The translations under genes and the position numbers were made by a program. Shown here one piece after another: positions 33,779 to 42,666 of a stretch of DNA of 64,000 bases. The DNA comes from Pseudoclavibacter endophyticus. GTDB taxonomy: Bacteria; Actinomycetota; Actinomycetes; Actinomycetales; Microbacteriaceae. How positions within the stretch are numbered: position 1 is the stretch's first letter; each line of letters opens with the position of its first letter. The stretch is from assembly GCF_008831085.1 (NCBI RefSeq), contig NZ_WBJY01000001.1:1798001-1862000 (forward strand), written 5' to 3'. The notes under the pieces were generated by a model. The model did no database searches. It saw only the letters and a list, made by a program, of their open reading frames with translations, and had not been told where the DNA came from.

Positions 33779-34750
33779 ATGCGCATCCACAGTCCCACCG
33801 ACGAGCGGCTCGCGCGGATGCGTGTCGCCGACGCCGCCGCGCAGGTCGCGGGCTCGAGAACACGATATTGGTCGTACGAGGCCGGTCCTGACGACGCGAC
33901 GACGACGATCGTGCTCGTTCACGGATTCCGCGGCACGCACCACGGCCTTCTTCCGGTCGTGGCGCAGTTCGCGCCCGACTCTCCTCACGCGGCAGGCGAT
34001 CGCAACCAGAGCATCCGCTTCATCGCCCCCGACCTGCCCGGCTTCGGCGAGAGCGATCCGCTTCCGGCTGGACACTCGCTCGACGACTACGCGGCCTGGC
34101 TCGCCGCGTTCCTCGAGCACGTCGATCCCGCGGGCAGCGCGGTGGTGCTCGGCCACTCGTTCGGCTCGCTCATCGTGGCGCGGGACGTCCGGATGCTCGC
34201 ACCGAGGCGCATCCTGCTGGTCAATCCGATCGCGGCCCCGGCCCTTGAGGGCACCGCCGCGGTCGGCACTCGGCTCGCAATCCTCTACTACTGGCTCGGC
34301 GCCGCGCTCCCCGTCGGCCTCGGCAATGCACTGCTGCGCAACCGGCTCATCACGCGCGTCATGAGCGAGGTCATGGCGGTGACGCGTTCCCGCGCCCTGC
34401 GGGCCTGGATTCACCGCGAGCACGACCGCCACTTCTCAAGCTTCCACGACCGCGACACGCTGCTCGAGGCGTTCCGCGCGTCGGTGTCCGACTCGGTGCT
34501 CGCGCACGCCGCCCAACTGCCCGCCGGCACGTCGCTCATCGCCGGGGCGCGCGACGCGATCGCGCCGATCGAGGCGCAGCTTGCCCTGGCCGAGGCCGCC
34601 CCGCAGGCCAGTCTGCGCGTCATCGACGGGGTCGGCCACCTCGTGCACTACGAGACTCCCGCCGCCGCGGCGAGACTGATCCGCGCGGCGATCGACGAGT
34701 GGGGCGCTCACGCCAACAGCACCGCATCGACGGGGGAGTCGCCGCGATGA
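33779..34750 (+). CDS. Alpha/beta hydrolase
   Basis: Enzyme of 323 residues with the alpha/beta hydrolase fold. The oxyanion-region motif VHGFRGTHHG lies near residue 47, the nucleophile elbow GHSFGS near 125-130 (Ser127), acid Asp near 262 (GARDAIAP), and catalytic His near 289 (GVGHLVHYE). A cap-like insertion lies between about 155 and 235. The substrate cannot be predicted. The ATG at 33779 is supported by the TANNNT box. The stop overlaps the glycosyltransferase ATG, so the pair is coupled. Confidence 0.88.
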   Translation: MRIHSPTDERLARMRVADAAAQVAGSRTRYWSYEAGPDDATTTIVLVHGFRGTHHGLLPVVAQFAPDSPHAAGDRNQSIRFIAPDLPGFGESDPLPAGHSLDDYAAWLAAFLEHVDPAGSAVVLGHSFGSLIVARDVRMLAPRRILLVNPIAAPALEGTAAVGTRLAILYYWLGAALPVGLGNALLRNRLITRVMSEVMAVTRSRALRAWIHREHDRHFSSFHDRDTLLEAFRASVSDSVLAHAAQLPAGTSLIAGARDAIAPIEAQLALAEAAPQASLRVIDGVGHLVHYETPAAAARLIRAAIDEWGAHANSTASTGESPR

Positions 34751-35826
34751 AGCTCGTCTTCGACTGCCGCTACGTGCGCACCGACCGCCACGACGGCATC
34801 TCGCGCTTCTCTGCCGAGCTCGTTCGCGCCGTCGCGAAGCGGCACCCCGTCACGATGCTCATCAGCGATCGGGCGCAGCTGGCGATGCTGCCCGACCTGC
34901 CGTGGGCGAAGGTCACGGCGCCGACGAGCATGCTCGAACCCCTCGTCGCGCTCCGCGTCAACGCCCTGCGACCCGACGTGGTGTTCTCGCCGATGCAGAC
35001 GATGGGCCAGCTCGGGCGGCGCTACGGCCTGATCCTCACGATCCACGACCTCATCTACTACGAGAATCGCATGCCGCCGCGGCAGTTCTCGCCCGTGCTC
35101 CGCCTGCTGTGGCGGCTGTACCACCTGTCATTCTGGCCGCAGCGGCTGCTCCTGCGCGGCGCCGATCAGGTGGCGGCGGTCTCGGCGACGACGCGCGATC
35201 TCATGCGCCGGCACCGGTTGACGGATGCTCCCATCCCGATCGTCGGCAACGCCCCCGACGACGCCTTCCGCGCCGACGCGCCGCGCCAGGCGCCGTCGGA
35301 GCGGCCCAGCCTCGTCTACATGGGCGCGTTCCTGCCCTACAAGAACGTCGAGACGCTCGCCCGGGCGATGCACGAGCTGCGGGGCTGGACGCTGCACCTG
35401 TGCTCGCGCATCGACGACGACACGCGGGTCAGGCTGCTCGAACTGGCGCCAGCTGGGTCGATCGAGATGCACAACGGGGTCAGCGATGAGGAGTACCGCG
35501 AGTTGCTCGCGGGGGCGACGGCCCTCGCGACGGCGTCGCGAAACGAGGGCTTCGGGCTGCCGCTCATCGAGGCGATGGCGGCGGGCACGCCGGTGCTGTG
35601 CAGCGATCTGCCGATCTTCCGCGAGGTCGGGGGAGACGCGGCCGTCTACGCCGACCCGTCGTCGCCGTCGTCGTTCGCGTCGGGCGCCCTGGCGCTCGCC
35701 GAGCCGGGCGAGTGGGCCGCCCGCTCGGCGGCCTGCATCGCGCGTGCCGAAGCGTTCACCTGGGACGCCTCGGCCGAGGTGCTCCTCGCGGCGTGCCGTG
35801 AGGTCGCGGACGGCCACCCTCAGTAG
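34747..35826 (+). CDS. Glycosyltransferase family 4
   Basis: Enzyme of 359 residues with two Rossmann-like domains of the GT-B fold. The C-terminal donor-site segment reads SRNEGFGLPLIEAMAAGTPV near residue 260, with the E-x7-E pair of GT4 enzymes. The N-terminus (KLVFDCRYVRTDRHDGISRF) resembles mannosyl- and rhamnosyltransferases of cell-surface glycan synthesis. The ATG overlaps the hydrolase stop (ATGA). Sugar donor and acceptor are unknown. Confidence 0.88.
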   Translation: MKLVFDCRYVRTDRHDGISRFSAELVRAVAKRHPVTMLISDRAQLAMLPDLPWAKVTAPTSMLEPLVALRVNALRPDVVFSPMQTMGQLGRRYGLILTIHDLIYYENRMPPRQFSPVLRLLWRLYHLSFWPQRLLLRGADQVAAVSATTRDLMRRHRLTDAPIPIVGNAPDDAFRADAPRQAPSERPSLVYMGAFLPYKNVETLARAMHELRGWTLHLCSRIDDDTRVRLLELAPAGSIEMHNGVSDEEYRELLAGATALATASRNEGFGLPLIEAMAAGTPVLCSDLPIFREVGGDAAVYADPSSPSSFASGALALAEPGEWAARSAACIARAEAFTWDASAEVLLAACREVADGHPQ

Positions 35827-35953
35827 TACGTGGGTGGGGGCGGCGTGCGTGCGCGCGCGCGTGCCTTTCTGAGTGCACCAACTGCGGCGAGAGCCCCTTT
35901 TCATCTCGAGCCACGTGCGACGTGTGCACTCAGAATGGCGAGGTGGGGTCAGG

Positions 35954-36946
35954 TCAGGCCGGGGCGGGGTCTTGCCGGGCCGGGGCGGGGTCTTGCCGGG
36001 CCGGGGCGGGGTCTTGCCGGGCCGGGGCGGGGGCTTGCCCGGGCCGGGCGAGGTCAGGCCGGGCCGGGGCGGGCACCCGGAGCCGCGCCGCGAGCGCCGC
36101 GAGCACCTCGCTCGTGCCGCCCTCGACGCGAAGCTCGGCCTCGTGATCGGCGGCCGTCGGGCCCCGGTTGATGATCGCAACGGGCTTGTCCGCCCGGCGC
36201 GCGCGGTGGATGAGACGACGGCCCGTGTTGACGACGAGGCTCGACCCGACCGACAGGAGCACGTCGGCGTCATCGACGAGCGCCTCGGCGGCCTCGCGGT
36301 TCTCTGGGCGCACGAACTCGCCGAAGAAGACCACGTCGGGCTTGAGCATCCCGCCACACACGAGGCACGCGGGAACGACCATCTCGTCGACGCGCGCGAC
36401 CTCGGCGTCACCGTCTGGGTTCAATGGCACCTCGTCGAGGTCGGCCGGCAGCCACGGGTTGAGTTGCCGCAGGCGCGCGTCAAGCGACTCGCGGGTCTCG
36501 GGCGTGCCGCACCGCAGGCACGAGACCGTGCGCAGGTGCCCGTGCAGCTCGATGAGCCGCTTCGTGCCCGCCCGCTGGTGCAGCGAGTCGACGTTCTGCG
36601 TCGCCACCCCGGCGACGACCCCCGCCGCCTCAAGGCGCGCGAGCGCGACGTGCCCCGCGTTGGGCTGCACGTCGCGCATCCGCTTCCACCCCAGCGCCGA
36701 GCCGGCCCAGTACCGCTTGCGGTCGGCCTCGTCGCTCACGAATCGCTGCGCCGTCATTGGCGTGCGGCGCGGCTTCGATCCGTCGCCGCGGTAGTCGGGG
36801 ATGCCGGAATCGGTCGAGAGGCCAGCACCGGTCAGCACGGCGACGCGTCGACCGTCGATGAGTCGCTCGAGGGCGTCGACGGCCCGCGCGACCGACTCGG
36901 GGGTGCGCGCAGCGCGCTCGCCGATCGACTCGGTCGGGGTGGTCAC
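35954..36946 (-). CDS. Sir2-family NAD-dependent protein deacylase with repeat tail
   Basis: Sirtuin of 330 residues: NAD-dependent removal of acyl groups from lysine. It has GAGLSTDSGIPDYRG near residue 41, TQNVDSLHQRAG near 116 (catalytic His in ELHGHL near 135), and the zinc ribbon with two Cys-x2-Cys pairs (CLRC, CLVC). The C-terminal 35 residues are repeats of ARQDPAP encoded by a 21-bp minisatellite and lie outside the catalytic fold. The GTG start follows GAAAGGA. Confidence 0.9.
   Translation of the reverse strand: MTTPTESIGERAARTPESVARAVDALERLIDGRRVAVLTGAGLSTDSGIPDYRGDGSKPRRTPMTAQRFVSDEADRKRYWAGSALGWKRMRDVQPNAGHVALARLEAAGVVAGVATQNVDSLHQRAGTKRLIELHGHLRTVSCLRCGTPETRESLDARLRQLNPWLPADLDEVPLNPDGDAEVARVDEMVVPACLVCGGMLKPDVVFFGEFVRPENREAAEALVDDADVLLSVGSSLVVNTGRRLIHRARRADKPVAIINRGPTAADHEAELRVEGGTSEVLAALAARLRVPAPARPDLARPGQAPAPARQDPAPARQDPAPARQDPAPA
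35959..36043. repeat. 21-bp G-rich coding minisatellite
   Basis: Three perfect 21-bp units (35959-35979, 35980-36000, 36001-36021) and one variant (from 36022). Each has GGGG, GGGG and GGG runs on the plus strand. In the sirtuin frame each unit gives seven residues (ARQDPAP). The unit length preserves the frame. The runs have the form of G-quadruplex sequence on the strand opposite the sirtuin coding strand. Confidence 0.92.
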
Positions 36947-37058
36947 GTGGTGTCCTTTCGTGGCAGCGGCGGTGGGGCATCGTGGGTCGTGGCGGCCCGG
37001 GCCGGCCGCCGCGATGCGGCCGTTCCATGACGTTACGCGTCTCTGTCAACATTGTTCG

Positions 37059-37901
37059 GTGCGCGTCATTCCCATCAGCAACCTCGGAGCCGACGAGTTC
37101 GATGACGGCGAACGGCCCGCGTACCCCGGCCTCTCCGACTACGTCGGACTCACTGACGTCGCGCTGCGCCGCCGGCTCGAGCCCGAGGGCGGGCTCTATC
37201 TCGCCGAGTCGCCGAAGGTCATCGCGCGCGCGATCGCGGCCGGTCACCGGCCGCGATCCGTGCTGCTGCAGGAGCAGTGGCTCGACGGCCTCGCGCCGAC
37301 GCTCGAAGCATTCCCGGACCTCCCCGTCTATGTGGGCTCGAGCGCCCTGCTCGAGCAGCTCACCGGTTTCCGCATGCATCGCGGCGCCCTCGCGAGCATG
37401 CACCGGCCCGAGCTTCCGGAGCCTGCCGACCTGCTGCGCGACGCGCGCACGGTGCTCGTGCTTGAAGACATCGTCGACCACACCAACGTGGGCGCCGCCT
37501 TTCGCGCCGCCGCCGGGCTCGGTGCCGACGCCGTGCTCGTGACCGAGCGGTGCGCCGACCCCCTCTACCGCCGCAGCGTGCGCGTGAGCATGGGGACGGT
37601 GCTCCAGGTGCCGTGGACGCGGTTGCCCCACTGGGACGCGTCGGCCGCCGTGCTGCGCGAGCACGGCTTCAGCATCGCCGCCCTCGCCCTCGACGATGGC
37701 GCCGTGAGCCTGCGCCACTACGCGGCCCACCGACCCGAGCGGGTCGCGCTTGTGCTCGGCACCGAAGGCGACGGCCTGTCGCGGCGAGCCCTGCATCACG
37801 CCGACGCGACCGTCATGATCCCCATGCGGCACGGCGTCGACTCGCTCAATGTCGCCGCCGCGAGCGCCGTCGCGCTCTACGCCCTGCAGGAGGGCGCGTG
37901 A
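37059..37901 (+). CDS. SPOUT-family RNA 2'-O-methyltransferase (TrmH/SpoU)
   Basis: Methyltransferase of 280 residues using S-adenosylmethionine. The N-terminal substrate-binding part (about 1-110) precedes the knotted SPOUT domain with motif 1 NVGAAFRAAAGLGADAVLV near residue 148, motif 2 LVLGTEGDGLS near 231, and motif 3 IPMRHGVDSLNVAAASAVAL near 255. The target may be rRNA or tRNA. The GTG at 37059 is chosen because the family begins there; an upstream extension is antisense to the sirtuin. The stop overlaps the next GTG. Confidence 0.88.
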   Translation: MRVIPISNLGADEFDDGERPAYPGLSDYVGLTDVALRRRLEPEGGLYLAESPKVIARAIAAGHRPRSVLLQEQWLDGLAPTLEAFPDLPVYVGSSALLEQLTGFRMHRGALASMHRPELPEPADLLRDARTVLVLEDIVDHTNVGAAFRAAAGLGADAVLVTERCADPLYRRSVRVSMGTVLQVPWTRLPHWDASAAVLREHGFSIAALALDDGAVSLRHYAAHRPERVALVLGTEGDGLSRRALHHADATVMIPMRHGVDSLNVAAASAVALYALQEGA

Positions 37902-38524
37902 CGCCGCAGCGCCGGCCTCCCTCCGCAACCGGACCGGGACCGTCGCGCCGCATCGCACGCACGGCCGCGGCACTCGGGCTCACCACCCTGCTCGCGACCG
38001 TGCTCGCGGCGTGCTCCCCGCTCTCGAGCGAAGAGATCCCCGCCGAACCAACCGAGCCGTGGGTGTGCGACGGGGTGTCGCGGCAGACGATCGACCTCAT
38101 CCTCGGCGAGGGCTACACCGTCACGCAGCTCGGCGAATGGACCGACCTGGAAGCCGACCCCTTCACGTGCGAGGTCAACGGCATCCACGGCCACGTCGTC
38201 GTCGACGTGACGCAGCGGCCGCACGCCACGGCCGCCGACGAGGGCGCGCAGCGACTCGAGGCGTGGCGCGGCGACGGCGGCGTGCAGCTCGAGAATCCGC
38301 TCGGGGTGACGGGGGAGGGCTACCTCATCGGCTCGCCCGGCGACCTCGTGACGGCGGGCTGGGTCTGCGCGCGTCGCACGGTCGAGGTGCGCCTCGACAC
38401 CGTGTGGCTCGACGGCACGCGCGACCAGCAAGCCGATGCGTCCGCGCTGCTGCTGCAGCTACTGCCGTACGTGTGCGGCAATGAGATCGTTCCGGGGGTC
38501 GACTACGCGCCCGGCGATGACTGA
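37898..38524 (+). CDS. Putative lipoprotein with two predicted disulfides
   Basis: Product of 208 residues. The signal sequence ends in lipobox LAAC (Cys39). The mature part has four more cysteines (WVCDG, FTCEV, WVCAR, YVCGN), enough for two disulfide bonds, and resembles DUF3558-type lipoproteins in size and spacing, without a firm match. The GTG start overlaps the methyltransferase stop. Its last 22 bp overlap the 3' end of the convergent SGNH hydrolase. Function unknown. Confidence 0.75.
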   Translation: MTPQRRPPSATGPGPSRRIARTAAALGLTTLLATVLAACSPLSSEEIPAEPTEPWVCDGVSRQTIDLILGEGYTVTQLGEWTDLEADPFTCEVNGIHGHVVVDVTQRPHATAADEGAQRLEAWRGDGGVQLENPLGVTGEGYLIGSPGDLVTAGWVCARRTVEVRLDTVWLDGTRDQQADASALLLQLLPYVCGNEIVPGVDYAPGDD

Positions 38525-39537
38525 TCCGGCGACGACTGATCCAGCGGGAACTGATCCGGCGACGACAGCGGCGACGGGGATTGCGGTGCATTCGACCCGC
38601 CGCCCGTCTCGAGGGCGGAATCGCCCGGCACGGCGCCCGCGACCGTCTCGTCGAGCTCGCCCGGCCGGAATAGCGGCTCGGCGAAGGGCCGCTTCGCCGA
38701 GATGCGGTCGCCCGACGACTGGTGGCGGATGCGGCGAACGACCCACGGCACGAGGTGCTCGCGCGCCCACACGATGTCGCGCACGCGCGCATCACGCCAC
38801 CGCGAGGGACGAACCGCTTCGGGAGCCATGGGCCGCAGCGAGTTGGGGACGGCGAGGGCGTCGAGCACCATGCGCGCGACCTCGTGGTGGCCGTACGGGT
38901 TCAGGTGCAGGCGGTCGTCGGTCCACATGGCCGGGCGCTGAATCGACCGCAGTGCCCATTGGTCGGCGACGATCGCATTGTGGTGGGCGGCGACGGCACG
39001 CAGGTTTTCGTTGTAGATCGCGATCCTGCCCCGCATGGATGCGAACACGGGCTGGAAGCGCGTGTCGACGCCGGTGAAAATCACCACGGTCGCGCCCGTC
39101 CGGCGCAACTGCTCGACGCCCCGCTCGAATCTGGCTGCGATCGCGTCGGGATCGGCGCCGGGCCGGATCATGTCATTCCCGCCCGCCGAGATGGTGATCA
39201 GGTCGGGCTGCAGCGCGATAGCGGGTTCCACCTGCTCGGCAAGGATCTGGTCGAGCAACCGGCCGCGGATCGCCAGATTCGCGTACGCGAAGCCTGGGGC
39301 GTCCTCCGCGAGCTCCTCGGCGACTCGATCAGCCCACCCGCGCACGCCGTTCGGCGAGGTCGGCTCCGGGTCGCCGACGCCCTCTGTGAACGAGTCGCCG
39401 AGGGCGACGAACCGGAGCCACGGATGCCGGACGTAGAGGCCTGGGGCTTCGATCCCCGGAAGCCGGTCGTCGTCGGTCTCGACGCCGTGCCGGCCCGCTG
39501 CCTCGAGGTCGCCCTCGTACCGCTCCGCGTCCGCCAT
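38503..39537 (-). CDS. SGNH/GDSL-family hydrolase
   Basis: Esterase-like enzyme of 344 residues. Block I VALGDSFTEGVGD (nucleophile Ser) lies near residue 44, block III SAGGNDM near 118, and block V DDRLHLNPYGHHE near 208 with the Asp-x2-His pair. No signal peptide is seen. The C-terminal 60 residues are low complexity and end in Ser-Pro-Asp-Gln repeats encoded by a 15-bp tandem repeat. GGGAG lies just before the ATG. The gene overlaps the convergent lipoprotein gene by 22 bp. Confidence 0.88.
   Translation of the reverse strand: MADAERYEGDLEAAGRHGVETDDDRLPGIEAPGLYVRHPWLRFVALGDSFTEGVGDPEPTSPNGVRGWADRVAEELAEDAPGFAYANLAIRGRLLDQILAEQVEPAIALQPDLITISAGGNDMIRPGADPDAIAARFERGVEQLRRTGATVVIFTGVDTRFQPVFASMRGRIAIYNENLRAVAAHHNAIVADQWALRSIQRPAMWTDDRLHLNPYGHHEVARMVLDALAVPNSLRPMAPEAVRPSRWRDARVRDIVWAREHLVPWVVRRIRHQSSGDRISAKRPFAEPLFRPGELDETVAGAVPGDSALETGGGSNAPQSPSPLSSPDQFPLDQSSPDQSSPGA
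38521..38565 (-). repeat. 15-bp tandem repeat in the SGNH hydrolase tail
   Basis: Three 15-bp units (38521-38535, 38536-38550, 38551-38565); the first and third are identical and the second differs at four bases. They encode five-residue repeats (SSPDQ, FPLDQ, SSPDQ) just before the stop. The leftmost bases also carry the stop of the convergent lipoprotein gene. Confidence 0.85.
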
Positions 39538-39557
39538 GATTCTCCCGCCCTCGGGGG

Positions 39558-39563
39558 TACCCT
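39558..39563 (+). promoter_or_regulatory. Candidate leaderless -10 element for the acyl-CoA dehydrogenase
   Basis: TACCCT ends 7 nt before the ATG at 39571. A GGAGG also precedes that ATG, but only 1 nt away, too close to act as a normal ribosome binding site. Confidence 0.4.
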
Positions 39564-39570
39564 CGGAGGC

Positions 39571-40764
39571 ATGTCCGCCACGAGTCCCCGCACCATTCTG
39601 GACGACGACGTGCTCGCTGCCCTGCGCGACCGCGCAATCGCGGCCGACGACGACAACGCCTTCCCGCTCGGCGATCTCGAGGATCTGCGGGAGCTCGGGT
39701 ACCTGCGGCTGCACGTTCCACGGCAATTCGGGGGTGGCGGGCTCACGCTCGAACAGCTCGTGCACGTGCAGAAGCGCCTCGCAACGGCGGCGCCCGCGAC
39801 CGCCCTCGCGCTCGGCATGCATCAGGTCGTGACGGGCATCGCCCGCACGACGCACGAGCGCGGCGACGCGTCGATGGACTGGGTGCTGCGCGAGATCGTC
39901 GACGGTGAGGTCTATGCGCTCGGCATCTCAGAGGCCGGCAACGACGCGGTGCTCTTCGACTCGACCGTGCGAGCCGAGCCGGACGGCGATGGCGGCTACC
40001 GCCTGAGCGGCACCAAGATCTTCACCTCGCTCTCGCCCGTCTGGACGAGGCTGTGCGTCTTCGGGCGGGATGACAGCGACCCCGAGCATCCCCGCCTCGT
40101 GCACGGCGTCGTGCGACGCGACGACGCGGGCATCACGATCCACGACGACTGGGACACGCTCGGCATGCGCGCGACGCGCAGCTGCTCGACGACCTTCGAC
40201 CACGTGCATGTCCCGGCTTCGCGCGTGTTGGCCACGCTTCCCGTGGGTCCGAACGCCGAGCCGTTCACGTTCGCCGTGTTCGCCAACTTCCTGCTGCTCA
40301 TCGGCGCTGCCTACCTCGGCGTCTCCGAGCGCGCGCTGCGAATCGCGATCGACGCGGTCGAGCAGCGTACGAGCCTCGTCGCAGGCGGCGCACCGCTCAG
40401 CGACGACGAGCTCGTGCGCAGCGACGTCGCCGAGCTCGGCATTCCGCACCTGTCAGCGCTCGTGCAGCTCGAGGCGACCGCGCGCGACGTCGACGAGCAG
40501 GCCGCGCACGGCTCGGCCTGGTTTCCCCGCCTCACGGCCGCCAAGCTGCAGGCGACCACGGTCGCGCGCCGCAGCGTCGAGGGCGCTCTCGACCTGGTCG
40601 GCGGCGCGGGCTACCGCTCGAGCCACGAGCTGAGCCGACTCTCGCGCGACGTGCTCGCGAGCATCTTCCACCCATCGCAGCAGCGATCCGTGCGCCGCAC
40701 CTTCGCCAACTGGCTGCTCGGGCCCGTCAACCGCCCCGACGCCCAACGGGCGGCCGATGACTGA
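39571..40764 (+). CDS. Acyl-CoA dehydrogenase family flavoprotein
   Basis: FAD enzyme of 397 residues with the acyl-CoA dehydrogenase fold: helical N-terminal domain, middle beta domain (ALGISEAGNDAVLFDS near 115; GYRLSGTKIFTSLSPVW near 140), and C-terminal four-helix bundle with GGAGYRSSHELSRLSRDV near 350. The usual catalytic Glu in the C-terminal domain is not evident, and the SE-G-N segment resembles the DszC/XiaF-like monooxygenase branch, so it may be an acyl-CoA dehydrogenase or a related flavin monooxygenase. It overlaps the next gene by 8 bp. Confidence 0.82.
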   Translation: MSATSPRTILDDDVLAALRDRAIAADDDNAFPLGDLEDLRELGYLRLHVPRQFGGGGLTLEQLVHVQKRLATAAPATALALGMHQVVTGIARTTHERGDASMDWVLREIVDGEVYALGISEAGNDAVLFDSTVRAEPDGDGGYRLSGTKIFTSLSPVWTRLCVFGRDDSDPEHPRLVHGVVRRDDAGITIHDDWDTLGMRATRSCSTTFDHVHVPASRVLATLPVGPNAEPFTFAVFANFLLLIGAAYLGVSERALRIAIDAVEQRTSLVAGGAPLSDDELVRSDVAELGIPHLSALVQLEATARDVDEQAAHGSAWFPRLTAAKLQATTVARRSVEGALDLVGGAGYRSSHELSRLSRDVLASIFHPSQQRSVRRTFANWLLGPVNRPDAQRAADD

Positions 40765-42574
40765 ACGGGACCCGCACGCGGTCGGCACCTACGCCGCCGA
40801 GCACCTCCCGCCAGCATTTCCGCAGCGTGCCCCGTGGGGCACGAGCGGCAAGCTGCGCGCGTGGCAGGCCGAGGCGCTCGAGGCCTACTTCGAACGCGAA
40901 CCGCGCGACTTCCTCGCGGCCGCGACCCCCGGCGCCGGAAAGACGACCTTCGCGCTCCGCCTGGCCGTCGAGCTGCTCGCACGGGGAACCGTGCAGCGCG
41001 TGACGGTCGTAGCACCGACCGACCACCTCAAGACCCAGTGGGCGGCCGCCGCGGCGCGCGTGGGGATCCAGCTCAACCCGAAGTTCTCGAACACGGGCGG
41101 TGGCCAGGCGCGGGGCTACCACGGCGTCGCCGTCACGTACGCGCAGGTGGCGATCAAGCCGAAAGCGCATGCCTACCTCACGGCGGACCGGCCGACGCTC
41201 GTGATCCTCGACGAGGTGCACCACGGCGGCGACAACCTCAGCTGGGGCGATGCGATGCGGGAGGCGTTCGAGCACGCCGAGCGCCGGCTGCTGCTGACCG
41301 GGACGCCCTTCCGATCGGACACGGCACCGATCCCGTTCGTGACCTATCAACCCGACGACGAGGGCATCCGCACCTCGGTGACCGATTACAACTACGGCTA
41401 CGGGCGCGCCCTGCATGACGGCGTCGTTCGGCCCGTGCTCTTCATGCAGTACGCGGGTAGCGTCCGCTGGCGCGACACAAGCGGCAACGAGATGGCGGCC
41501 GGGCTCGCCGACGACAACACGAAGGACATCTCGTCGCAGGCGTGGCGTACCGCCCTCGACCCGGAGGGCCAGTGGATGCCGCAGGTGCTCACCGCGGCCG
41601 ACAAGCGCCTGACCGAGGTCCGCGCGGGGATTCCTGATGCCGGCGGTCTCGTCATCGCGACCGACCACTCGGCCGCCCGCGCCTACGCCGCTCTCCTCGA
41701 ACGTCTGACGGGCGCACGGCCGGCGCTCATCCTCAGCGACGATCCCGCCGCATCCGACCGCATCTCGGCCTTCTCAGAGTCGGACGAACGCTGGATGGTC
41801 GCCGTGCGCATGGTGTCGGAGGGCGTTGACGTGCCACGCCTCGCGGTGGGCGTGTACGCGACGAACTCGTCGACTCCGCTGTTTTTCGCGCAGGCGATCG
41901 GCCGCTTCGTGCGGGCGCGGCGGCGAGGCGAGACCGCGACGATCTTTGTGCCCAGCGTTCCCAAGCTCACGGCGCTCGCGAACGCGCTCGAACTGGAGCG
42001 CGATCACGCCCTCGACCGGCGAACCGGCGAGGGTGACGCCGAGCCCGGCCTGGAGGATGCGCTGCTCGAGCAGGCGGAACAGGGCGACACGGCCAGCGAC
42101 GAGCTCGAACGCTACAGCTTTCAGGCCCTCGCGTCGGAGGCCGTGTTCGAAAGGGTGCTCTACGACGGCGGCGACTTCGGGTACACGGCCGAGGTGGGCA
42201 GCGAGGAGGAGCTCGAGTTTCTCGGCCTGCCCGGCATCCTCGAACCCGACCAGGTGCGAAGCCTGCTGTCGCAGCGGCAGGCGAAGCAGGGCCGCATCCA
42301 AGAGGCACGCAGGTCCCGAGCCGGCGCCGCGACGGTCGGGGGGAGCGGGGGACCGGATGCGACCGAGCCGCCCGCACCGCTGCACCGAACGCTGGCCGAG
42401 CAACGCAAGCTGCTCAACAGCCTGGTCGGCGCCTACGCGCGGCAGTCGGGGGAGCCGCACGCCATGGTGCACGCCGAGCTGCGGCGCGCGTGCGGCGGAC
42501 CCGCCGTCGGGCAAGCCACGGTGCACCAGCTCCAGCAGCGGATCGATCTGCTCAGACAGCGAATGCGAGGGTAG
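40757..42574 (+). CDS. Superfamily 2 DEAD/DEAH-box helicase
   Basis: Helicase of 605 residues. Walker A TPGAGKTTFALRLA lies near residue 57, Walker B ILDEVHHGGD near 150 (DEVH form), motif III LLTGTPFRSD near 178, and C-terminal motifs MVSEGVDVPRLAVGVYATN near 352 and QAIGRFVRARR near 381. The last 200 residues are Glu/Arg-rich helical sequence without a recognised domain. It resembles stand-alone actinobacterial helicases of the Rv2917 type. The ATG overlaps the preceding stop region by 8 bp. Confidence 0.9.
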   Translation: MTERDPHAVGTYAAEHLPPAFPQRAPWGTSGKLRAWQAEALEAYFEREPRDFLAAATPGAGKTTFALRLAVELLARGTVQRVTVVAPTDHLKTQWAAAAARVGIQLNPKFSNTGGGQARGYHGVAVTYAQVAIKPKAHAYLTADRPTLVILDEVHHGGDNLSWGDAMREAFEHAERRLLLTGTPFRSDTAPIPFVTYQPDDEGIRTSVTDYNYGYGRALHDGVVRPVLFMQYAGSVRWRDTSGNEMAAGLADDNTKDISSQAWRTALDPEGQWMPQVLTAADKRLTEVRAGIPDAGGLVIATDHSAARAYAALLERLTGARPALILSDDPAASDRISAFSESDERWMVAVRMVSEGVDVPRLAVGVYATNSSTPLFFAQAIGRFVRARRRGETATIFVPSVPKLTALANALELERDHALDRRTGEGDAEPGLEDALLEQAEQGDTASDELERYSFQALASEAVFERVLYDGGDFGYTAEVGSEEELEFLGLPGILEPDQVRSLLSQRQAKQGRIQEARRSRAGAATVGGSGGPDATEPPAPLHRTLAEQRKLLNSLVGAYARQSGEPHAMVHAELRRACGGPAVGQATVHQLQQRIDLLRQRMRG

Positions 42575-42666
42575 GCCCGCGCCCCGACGGGACAGGCCCT
42601 CGCCCCGGGCACCCGGGCGCGACCGGGCTCGGACTAGGCTCGGGGAGGATTGCAGGAGGAAGCCCG

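Noticed and set aside
35959..36043. Possible CRISPR array
   Set aside because: The units are directly adjacent 21-bp repeats without spacers and lie in a coding frame; no cas genes are present.
35128..36411. 427-codon open frame with PPRPGKT repeats across the glycosyltransferase and sirtuin
   Set aside because: The repeat peptide is an off-frame translation of the sirtuin minisatellite; both real genes explain the region.
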